Source: Bacillota bacterium
GTDB taxonomy: Bacteria; Bacillota; Clostridia; Lachnospirales; Lachnospiraceae
NCBI GenBank assembly: GCA_902363515.1
Contig: CABJAN010000024.1
Location: 1 to 49,307 of the forward strand
Direction: 5' to 3'
Length of the DNA stretch: 49,307 nucleotides
The first letter of the stretch is position 1; each line of letters opens with the position of its first letter. Under the pieces are notes generated by a model that searched no databases, was not told the DNA's origin, and was given only the letters and a program-made list of their open reading frames with translations. The position numbers and the translations under genes were made by a program. This document shows, piece after piece, positions 43,192 to 49,307 of this stretch.

Positions 43192-43998
43192 TTATTTATC
43201 CAGCTCTTCATGAGCTTTTGCAACAATCTCCTTCACATCCAGAACTGCATCTTCTAAAAATTCATCTGTTTTTTTCTTTAAGTGAAGCAAATATTCAATA
43301 TTTCCTTCCGGCCCCTTAATAGGAGAAAATTCCAGATGCAAAGTGGCATATCCAATACTTTGTCCATAAGCGATTACTTTTTCAATCACCTCTTCGTGAA
43401 CCTTTGGATCCCTGACCACTCCTTTTTTCCCCACTTTTTCTCTTCCTGCCTCAAACTGAGGTTTAATCAGGCATACCACTTCCCCGTCTTCTTTTAGAAG
43501 ATTATAAACCGGAAGCAGCACCTTGGTAAGAGAAATAAAAGAAACATCAATAGAGGAAAAATCTGCCTGCTCCTGCAAATCCTCCGGAACCACATAGCGG
43601 ATGTTGGTTTTTTCCATGCAGACAACCCGCTCATCGTTTCGCAGCTTCCAGTCCAGCTGTCCGTGTCCCACATCAATGGCAAAAACCTTCACTGCGCCGT
43701 TTTGCAGCATACAGTCTGTAAATCCTCCTGTGGAAGATCCCACATCCATACAAACTTTATCCTTCAGGGTCACGCCAAAATGCGTCATGGCTTTCTCAAG
43801 TTTCAGGCCACCTCTGCTGACATATTTCAATGTATTTCCACGGACTTCGATTTTTACTGTATCCTGGAACATAGTTCCCGCCTTGTCCTCTTTCTGGTTA
43901 TCCACATAAACATTTCCCGCCATAATCACAGCTTTGGCTTTTTCCCTGGATACTGCCAGCCCACGCTTCACCAGAAGAACATCCAGACGCTCCTTCAT
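43192..43998 (-). CDS. tlyA: TlyA-family rRNA methyltransferase
   Basis: A 268-residue protein with an N-terminal S4 RNA-binding domain (MKERLDVLLVKRGLAVSREKAKAVI) and an FtsJ-type SAM methyltransferase core (VCMDVGSSTGGFTDCMLQNGA, then VSFISLTKVLLPV and KPQFEAGREKVGKKGVVRD). Members 2'-O-methylate cytidines in rRNA; some were named hemolysins. It overlaps dxs by 4 bp. Confidence 0.93.
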   Translation of the reverse strand: MKERLDVLLVKRGLAVSREKAKAVIMAGNVYVDNQKEDKAGTMFQDTVKIEVRGNTLKYVSRGGLKLEKAMTHFGVTLKDKVCMDVGSSTGGFTDCMLQNGAVKVFAIDVGHGQLDWKLRNDERVVCMEKTNIRYVVPEDLQEQADFSSIDVSFISLTKVLLPVYNLLKEDGEVVCLIKPQFEAGREKVGKKGVVRDPKVHEEVIEKVIAYGQSIGYATLHLEFSPIKGPEGNIEYLLHLKKKTDEFLEDAVLDVKEIVAKAHEELDK

Positions 43999-45854
43999 CT
44001 TTTTGCCTCCTTTATCTTCCTGTATACAGAAACTCCGTCAATTCCTGCCTTTTCCTTTAACTTCTCCGGATTTCCATGCTCAATAAAAGAATCCGGAAGC
44101 GCAATGGTAAGCACCCTTACTTCCGGATGCATTCTGCGCATGTAATCCGCCACCTGGCTTCCAAAGCCTCCGGCTGCCACATTTTCTTCCATGGTCACAA
44201 AAAGCTTATGCTGTTCTGCCAACTGAGAAAGGAGTTTTTCATCCAGAGGTTTTACAAACCTGGCATTCACCAGAGTAGGGTTCTCACCATCCTCCATAAG
44301 CATCTTGCGCACCTGTACTCCTGTTTTTACCATGCTTCCCACTGCCAGAAGGGCAATATCCTTCCCTTCAAACAGTACTTCACTTCGACCTTTACAAATA
44401 GGCTCCCGATATTCCTCCAGACCATCATAAGCCTCTCCTCTTGGATAGCGGATAGCAATGGGTCCCTGATACTGCACTGCAAATTTCATCATATCGGAAA
44501 GTTCCCATTTATTTTTAGGCGCCATAACTGTCATATTGGGAATCATGGATAAATAAGTCAAATCAAAACAGCCCTGATGGGTTTCCCCGTCACTTCCAAC
44601 CAGTCCGGCACGGTCTACTGCAAAAATCACATGAAGATTCTGCAGGCATACGTCTTCAATGATCTGATCTACTGCTCTTTGCAAAAAGGAAGAATACACT
44701 GCTACCACCGGAATCATACCGCCAAGAGCCAGCCCTGCCGCAAAGGTCACAGCGTGTTCTTCTGCAATTCCCACGTCGAAGAAGCGCTCCGGAAACATAT
44801 TTCGAAATCGTTTCAAACCGGTTCCGTCCGGCATGGCTGCTGTAACTGCCACCACCTTTTCTTCCCGGTCTCCGAATTTACGCATAACCGTGGAAAAAAT
44901 ATCCGTATAATTTGCCTTTCCTGAACTGCTAAGAGGCAGTCCATGCTCTAAATCAAAGGCAGAGGTTCCATGAAATCTGGCCGGATGGCGCATAGCCGGC
45001 TCATAGCCTCTTCCTTTTTCTGTTTTTACATGAATCAACACCGGTCCCTGAACCTTCTTGGCTTCCTGGAACACCTGTATCATGCGGCTGCAGTCATGTC
45101 CGTTTACCGGACCTAAATAGGTAAGCCCCATATCTTCAAAAAACATCCCCGGAATCACCAGACGCTTAATGCTGTCTTTGGTTTTATGAATCCGTTTTAC
45201 TGCTGCAGGGCCAATACCCGGAATTTTATTTAATCCGTTTTTCACCCCTGTTTTCAGCCCATGATAGCTTTCCGCTGTTCTCATATTACTTAAATAACTG
45301 GAAATGCCTCCCACATTTTCAGAAATGGACATTTCATTGTCATTTAAAATAATAATAAAATTTTTCTTCAGGGAAGAGGCATTGTTAAGGGCTTCATATG
45401 CCATCCCTCCTGTAAGAGCGCCATCTCCAATAACAGAAATCACATGGTAATCCTGCTTCTGCAAATCTCTGGCACATACATAGCCCACTCCTGCTGAAAT
45501 GGAAGTGGAGCTATGCCCTGTATCAAACGCATCACAGGGACTCTCACTGCGTTTTGGAAATCCGCTCATGCCGCCCAGCATCCGAAGCTGGTCAAATCCG
45601 TCTTTTCTTCCTGTCAGAATCTTATGTGTATAGGACTGATGACCAACATCCCAGATAATCTTATCTTCCGGAAGCTGGAACACATAATGCAAAGCCATGG
45701 TAAGCTCCACTGCACCTAAGTTTGATGCCAGATGTCCTCCTGTCTTACTTAAATGTTCTAACAGGAACTGGCGGATTTCCTCTGCCAGTTTTGGAAGCTG
45801 CTCCATGGAAATCTGTTTAATATCATTTGGTTGCTTTATCTTTTCTAAAAGCAT
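43995..45854 (-). CDS. dxs: 1-deoxy-D-xylulose-5-phosphate synthase
   Basis: A 619-residue thiamine-diphosphate enzyme, first step of the MEP isoprenoid pathway. HLASNLGAVELTMALHYVF and WDVGHQSYTHKILTGRKD are at the N-terminus, GDGALTGGMAYEALNNA binds thiamine diphosphate, and the transketolase-like domain has DVGIAEEHAVTFAAGLA. It lies 13 bp after ispA, joining precursor and prenyl-chain synthesis in one operon. Confidence 0.97.
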   Translation of the reverse strand: MLLEKIKQPNDIKQISMEQLPKLAEEIRQFLLEHLSKTGGHLASNLGAVELTMALHYVFQLPEDKIIWDVGHQSYTHKILTGRKDGFDQLRMLGGMSGFPKRSESPCDAFDTGHSSTSISAGVGYVCARDLQKQDYHVISVIGDGALTGGMAYEALNNASSLKKNFIIILNDNEMSISENVGGISSYLSNMRTAESYHGLKTGVKNGLNKIPGIGPAAVKRIHKTKDSIKRLVIPGMFFEDMGLTYLGPVNGHDCSRMIQVFQEAKKVQGPVLIHVKTEKGRGYEPAMRHPARFHGTSAFDLEHGLPLSSSGKANYTDIFSTVMRKFGDREEKVVAVTAAMPDGTGLKRFRNMFPERFFDVGIAEEHAVTFAAGLALGGMIPVVAVYSSFLQRAVDQIIEDVCLQNLHVIFAVDRAGLVGSDGETHQGCFDLTYLSMIPNMTVMAPKNKWELSDMMKFAVQYQGPIAIRYPRGEAYDGLEEYREPICKGRSEVLFEGKDIALLAVGSMVKTGVQVRKMLMEDGENPTLVNARFVKPLDEKLLSQLAEQHKLFVTMEENVAAGGFGSQVADYMRRMHPEVRVLTIALPDSFIEHGNPEKLKEKAGIDGVSVYRKIKEAKR

Positions 45855-45867
45855 TGCTCCTGCACCT

Positions 45868-46776
45868 CTATTTTCTGCGGGTACACAGAAAAAGAAATAA
45901 GTCCTTTAAAAATTCTTTTTCTCCCGGAAGCTGCAAAAGAATACTAACTGCCTCATGGGTCAGCTTCTTTACTTCTTCTCCCGCTTGTTCCACTCCTTCC
46001 AAAGTCACATATGTGGTCTTATGATTTTTTTCGTCGCTTCCAACCGGCTTGCCCAGCTCCTCCTGGCTGCTGGTAACATCCAAAATATCGTCCTGTATCT
46101 GGAATGCGATTCCAAGACAGCTTCCCATTTGCCGGATATCAGACAAATCCTTTACTCCCGCCAGTACAGCTCCAATCATAAGAGACGCCTCAATTAACGC
46201 AGACGTCTTATTTTCATAAATAAAATCCAATGTTTCTCTGGAAAGTGGTTTTCCATCATTTTCTACATCTACACCCTGTCCCCCAAGCATTCCGTAAAGT
46301 CCGGTTTTCTCTCCCAGAATTTTAAGAGCTCTTGCAACACGCAAAAGTTCCTCCTCATTTTGGGCCAGTTCAAATGCCTGAAAAGCTGTTTCATAGGCGT
46401 AATTTAACAGAGCATCTCCTGCCAGAATAGCCGCAGATTCCCCAAACACCACATGGGTTGTCTTTTTTCCTCTCCGGTACTGGTCATTGTCAATAGCCGG
46501 AAGGTCATCATGAATCAGGGAATGAGTGTGAATCATTTCAATAGCTGCCATAAAAGGCTTCACAATTTCAGAATTTCCTCCCAGCATTTCATACATAGCT
46601 GCCATAAAAACCGGACGCAGACGCTTGCCTCCGGCCCTCATACTGTAGTTTATGGCTTTGGCCAGATTGCCGGAAAATCCCTCTTCTTTTGGTAAATATT
46701 CCTCTACCACTGCCCATGCGCTCTGTGTTCTTTGTTCTAATTCTTCTTTAAAATTCACTAAGTCCACCATCTTCAT
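45868..46776 (-). CDS. ispA: Farnesyl/geranyl-type polyprenyl synthase
   Basis: A 302-residue trans-prenyltransferase. The first aspartate-rich motif is SLIHDDLPAIDND, the second is FQIQDDILDVT, with GGKRLRPVF for the diphosphate. It overlaps the end of xseB by 29 bp; M1, M3 or a GTG just after could be the start and no strong ribosome site separates them. Product chain length (C15 probable) is inferred from the family and operon. Confidence 0.92.
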   Translation of the reverse strand: MKMVDLVNFKEELEQRTQSAWAVVEEYLPKEEGFSGNLAKAINYSMRAGGKRLRPVFMAAMYEMLGGNSEIVKPFMAAIEMIHTHSLIHDDLPAIDNDQYRRGKKTTHVVFGESAAILAGDALLNYAYETAFQAFELAQNEEELLRVARALKILGEKTGLYGMLGGQGVDVENDGKPLSRETLDFIYENKTSALIEASLMIGAVLAGVKDLSDIRQMGSCLGIAFQIQDDILDVTSSQEELGKPVGSDEKNHKTTYVTLEGVEQAGEEVKKLTHEAVSILLQLPGEKEFLKDLFLFLCTRRK

Positions 46777-46972
46777 TTATCTTTAACATTTTTTTCTCAA
46801 CCGTATCAATTTTGCCACTGCACTGGCGGAGCAGTTCCATACCTTTCTGGTACATGACAAAGGAATCCTCCAGGGAAATCTCCCTGCTCTCCAGCCGCTG
46901 CACAATCAGATCCAGTTCCTTTATGGATTCTTCTATGGTGAAATCCTCTGCCAGATTCTTATCTTCTGTCAT
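46748..46972 (-). CDS. xseB: Exodeoxyribonuclease VII small subunit
   Basis: A 74-residue helical protein that binds XseA: EDFTIEESIKELDLIVQRLES and LEDSFVMYQKGMELLRQC are typical. It overlaps xseA by 14 bp upstream and ispA by 29 bp downstream, so translation of all three is coupled. Confidence 0.93.
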   Translation of the reverse strand: MTEDKNLAEDFTIEESIKELDLIVQRLESREISLEDSFVMYQKGMELLRQCSGKIDTVEKKMLKINEDGGLSEF

Positions 46973-48188
46973 GAGTTATACCCCTTTCCTCTTCTATGGT
47001 TTCGGTAACCTTTGTCAGAATCCTTCCGTCTGTTACCTGTATGTTCAAAGTATCTCCCGGTTTTACCTGTCCAATGCAGGTGACACTGTGTCCTGCCTCA
47101 TTTTCCACATAGGAAAATCCCTGATTTAATTTATCCAAAGGAGACAGGCCTTTCATCCGCTCAATATAAATATTCAGGTTCTGCCTTGCCCGGAAAATCT
47201 GGTTCTCCATAGCGCTGCCAAGTCTTTCTTCCAAATCCAGCAGTCTGATGCGCTTTTCCTGAATCTGATAAGCCGGACTTCCATACTCCAGTTTCATCTC
47301 ATACTGTTTCATCCTCTGGCGCAAAGAATAAATCTGATTTTCCATTCCAAAAGTAAGCTTCTGCCTATAAGCGCGTAAGGTTTCCAGAAGCTGCCTTACA
47401 TCTGCCACTGCAAGCTCTGCTGCTGCCGAAGGAGTCGGCGCCCGCAAATCTGCCACAAAGTCTGCAATGGTGGTATCTGTCTCATGGCCTACTGCGGAAA
47501 TAATGGGCGTCTGGCAATGAAAAATGGCCCTCGCCACTTCCTCTTCATTAAAAGCCCACAAATCTTCAATAGAGCCTCCGCCTCTTCCCACGATAATCAC
47601 ATCCACGCCCCAGGCATCCAGGGTTTCAATGCCTTTTACAATGCTCTCTTTGGCACCTTCTCCCTGGACCAGAGCCGGATAGAGAATCAACTGCACATAA
47701 GGGTTTCTCCGCCCTGCAATATTTCGGATATCCTGAATGGCTGCCCCTGTAGGCGCTGTCACAATCCCCACTTTTTTTACATAAGCCGGTATGGGTTGTT
47801 TATACTCCTGGGAAAACATCCCCATTTCTTCCAGCTCTTTTTTTAAAGCCAGGTAGCGTTCATAGAGAAGCCCTGCCCCTTCCAGGGTAATGCTTCTGGC
47901 ATATAGCTGATACTTACCGTCTCTTTCATAGACGCTGACACTGCCTTCTGCCACTACCTTATCTCCGTTTTTCATGGCAAATCCCAGCCCTTTTCTCTGA
48001 CCCGCAAACATGACACAGGACAAAGTCCCTGTCTCATCCTTGAGGGAAAAATAAATATGACCGGAAGTATGATATTTGCAATTAGATACCTCGCCCTTAA
48101 TGGAAATTCTGTTTAGCATAAAATCCTGGCTGAACATGTTTTTAATATAGGTGTTGACCTGTCCTACAGAATAAATTCGCGGATTCAT
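46959..48188 (-). CDS. xseA: Exodeoxyribonuclease VII large subunit
   Basis: A 409-residue nuclease subunit. An OB-fold domain (ISIKGEVSNCKYHTSGHIYF) precedes the catalytic region with APTGAAIQDIRNI and GRGGGSIEDLWAFNEE, and HETDTTIADFVADLRAPTPSAAAE follows. A long coiled coil fills the C-terminus. It overlaps nusB by 4 bp (ATGA). Confidence 0.95.
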   Translation of the reverse strand: MNPRIYSVGQVNTYIKNMFSQDFMLNRISIKGEVSNCKYHTSGHIYFSLKDETGTLSCVMFAGQRKGLGFAMKNGDKVVAEGSVSVYERDGKYQLYARSITLEGAGLLYERYLALKKELEEMGMFSQEYKQPIPAYVKKVGIVTAPTGAAIQDIRNIAGRRNPYVQLILYPALVQGEGAKESIVKGIETLDAWGVDVIIVGRGGGSIEDLWAFNEEEVARAIFHCQTPIISAVGHETDTTIADFVADLRAPTPSAAAELAVADVRQLLETLRAYRQKLTFGMENQIYSLRQRMKQYEMKLEYGSPAYQIQEKRIRLLDLEERLGSAMENQIFRARQNLNIYIERMKGLSPLDKLNQGFSYVENEAGHSVTCIGQVKPGDTLNIQVTDGRILTKVTETIEEERGITHDRR

Positions 48189-48592
48189 AGGCTTTCTCTG
48201 GAAATTTTTCCAAGCACGCCATTTACAAATGAAGCAGAATCTTCACCGCCGAAGTTTTTGCTGATTTCTACTGCCTCATTAATGGCAACTTTCGTAGGCA
48301 CATCCTGGTCATATTTCATTTCATAAACTGCCAGGCGAAGGATATTCAAATCCACCTTGCTCATTCTCTTTGTTTTCCACCCAGTGGAATTTTCATTGAG
48401 AATGTTGTCAATTTCTTCCAGATGCTCCTTCACACTTGCAAATTTCTTCTCCATATAAGCCTGTTCCAGAGGTTTTAAATCCTCCAGACTGTCAAAATAA
48501 AGCTGCATCTGCTGAGGCATTTCCTCCACCTCATTAAATTCACTTACAAATAAGAGTTTAAAGATATGTTCTCTCATTTCACGTCTTCCCAT
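48185..48592 (-). CDS. nusB: Transcription antitermination factor NusB
   Basis: A 135-residue all-helical factor that works with NusE on rRNA antitermination. It has MGRREMREHIFKLLFVSEF at the start, RMSKVDLNILRLAVYEMKYD, KVAINEAVEISKNFGGEDSASFVNGVL. The frame extends to 48649, but GGAGG lies 6 nt before the ATG at 48592, so I use that. Confidence 0.95.
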   Translation of the reverse strand: MGRREMREHIFKLLFVSEFNEVEEMPQQMQLYFDSLEDLKPLEQAYMEKKFASVKEHLEEIDNILNENSTGWKTKRMSKVDLNILRLAVYEMKYDQDVPTKVAINEAVEISKNFGGEDSASFVNGVLGKISRESL

Positions 48593-48624
48593 AATTTCCT
48601 CCGTCTGTATGATTTTGCTAAAAA

Positions 48625-48655
48625 GATAAGGTGCCTCTAAAAAAGACACCTTATC
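48625..48655 (-). terminator. Terminator between the Asp23 gene and nusB
   Basis: GATAAGGTG (48625-48633) pairs with CACCTTATC (48647-48655), followed by TTTTT on the minus strand. It separates the Asp23 gene from the nusB operon. Confidence 0.85.
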
Positions 48656-48682
48656 ACCCTGCTCTTTTAGAATGTTTACTTG

Positions 48683-49063
48683 TCAATGAACTTTATCAAT
48701 CTCTACGCTGGCAATGCGCACGTTTACATCAGAAACAGTAAGGCCTGTCATGTTTTCAATGGCTGCCTTTACTCTTTCCTGGACTCTCTTGCTGGTCTCC
48801 AGAATATTAAATCCATATTCAATATTCAGCGCTAAATCTACGCAGACTACATCTTCCAGAACGTCAACCTTCACACCTCTGGAAAGGTTTTTCATACCCA
48901 GTTTTCCAACCAGTTCGTTGGTAATATTTCCGGCCATGGAGCCAACGCCTTCTACTTCTGTGGCAGCAAGTCCGGCAATAATGGCTACAACCTCATCTGC
49001 AATCTGTACTTCCCCAAGAGAACCATTATCATGTATTTTATACGTATTTCTGTCTTCCGCCAT
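48683..49063 (-). CDS. Asp23/Gls24 family envelope stress response protein
   Basis: A 126-residue protein of the Asp23/Gls24 (DUF322, YqhY-like) family. It has VQIADEVVAIIAGLAATEVEGV, the GVKVDVLEDVVCVDLALNIEYG core, and MTGLTVSDVNVRIASVEI at the end. The YqhY group is adjacent to nusB in many Firmicutes, sometimes linked to fatty acid synthesis. It starts after GGAGG and has TATAAT (49101-49106) upstream. Confidence 0.93.
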   Translation of the reverse strand: MAEDRNTYKIHDNGSLGEVQIADEVVAIIAGLAATEVEGVGSMAGNITNELVGKLGMKNLSRGVKVDVLEDVVCVDLALNIEYGFNILETSKRVQERVKAAIENMTGLTVSDVNVRIASVEIDKVH

Positions 49064-49100
49064 AATTTTTCAACCTCCTATAGGAAATATCCTGTGTTTT

Positions 49101-49106
49101 ATTATA
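49101..49106 (-). promoter_or_regulatory. -10 element of the Asp23 gene promoter
   Basis: TATAAT on the minus strand (part of TTTGGTATAAT) about 38 bp before the start codon; the -35 is weak. Confidence 0.5.
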
Positions 49107-49261
49107 CCAAAGAGTGACTGAAAATAAAAGCTGTTTTTTGTTTTTTCTATAAATGTGTCAACGGGCAGCTTCCTGTGAAGGTTAAAATAAATCCAAACCC
49201 GTCTTTAGAAGTTAGCACCATATTCTTTCGAAGTACAAATGACATATTACCACTTACAAAT

Positions 49262-49283
49262 GCCTTAAAATAAGGCTTTTTTT
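49262..49283 (+). terminator. Plus-strand terminator with no visible upstream gene
   Basis: GCCTTA (49262-49267) pairs with TAAGGC (49271-49276), followed by TTTTTTT. The T-run is only on the plus strand. The 190 bp upstream hold no plus-strand ORF, so what it ends is unknown. Confidence 0.6.
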
Positions 49284-49307
49284 ATTTCTCAAAATACTTG
49301 CAAAATT

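Overview
The window looks like a chromosomal segment of a spore-forming, low-to-medium GC Clostridia, most likely a Lachnospiraceae member (Blautia-like is my guess; genus is not proven). The reasons are Spo0A, SpoIVB, SpoIIM, SpoVB and two CotF-like coat proteins together with the clostridial gene orders secG-rnr-smpB, recA-recX-rny-spoIIM-xerD and asp23-nusB-xseA-xseB-ispA-dxs-tlyA-nadK-argR-recN-spoIVB-spo0A. Almost all genes are on the minus strand; only the leftmost small membrane protein, a PflX-like radical SAM protein, a PHP phosphatase, a SpoVB-like flippase and a DAHP synthase are on the plus strand.

Layout. 1-1.3 kb: accessory edge with two hairpins, an AT-rich small membrane protein and a coiled-coil protein built on a 42-bp tandem repeat. 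1.4-6.1 kb: pepF, smpB, rnr, secG (peptide turnover, trans-translation/RNA decay, secretion). 6.2-9.3 kb: eno and gpmI. 9.4-11.8 kb: a polar amino-acid ABC transporter whose binding protein is apparently circularly permuted and whose ATPase carries a basic insertion. 11.9-15.2 kb: L,D-transpeptidase, PflX-like radical SAM protein and a broken Rpn-type nuclease gene. 15.5-18.8 kb: gap-pgk-tpiA, with an unusual degenerate hairpin repeat between pgk and tpiA. 19-23 kb: PHP phosphatase converging on an iscR-iscS-iscU-mnmA operon (Fe-S assembly and tRNA thiolation). 23.1-25.6 kb: SpoVB-like flippase and DAHP synthase. 25.7-30.9 kb: xerD, spoIIM, rny, recX, recA with a LexA box. 31.2-31.7 kb: two spore-coat genes. 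31.7-36.3 kb: a BceRS-BceAB-type peptide-antibiotic sensing and resistance module. 36.3-37.8 kb: glgA. 37.9-49.1 kb: the sporulation, isoprenoid and DNA-repair cluster.

The region is mainly core genome and I see no defence island, prophage or CRISPR array. The best candidate for something not routinely described is the permuted amino-acid binding protein at 10.9-11.8 kb, with its insertion-bearing ATPase and an ARG-box-like site at its promoter. Next come the degenerate ACTAAG repeat/hairpin array between pgk and tpiA, the 42-bp repeat coiled-coil gene, and several leader structures: an SD hairpin at rny, a small ORF overlapping the eno start, and a Rex-like site with direct repeats at gap. 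Everything here was read by eye; no homology search or folding program was run.
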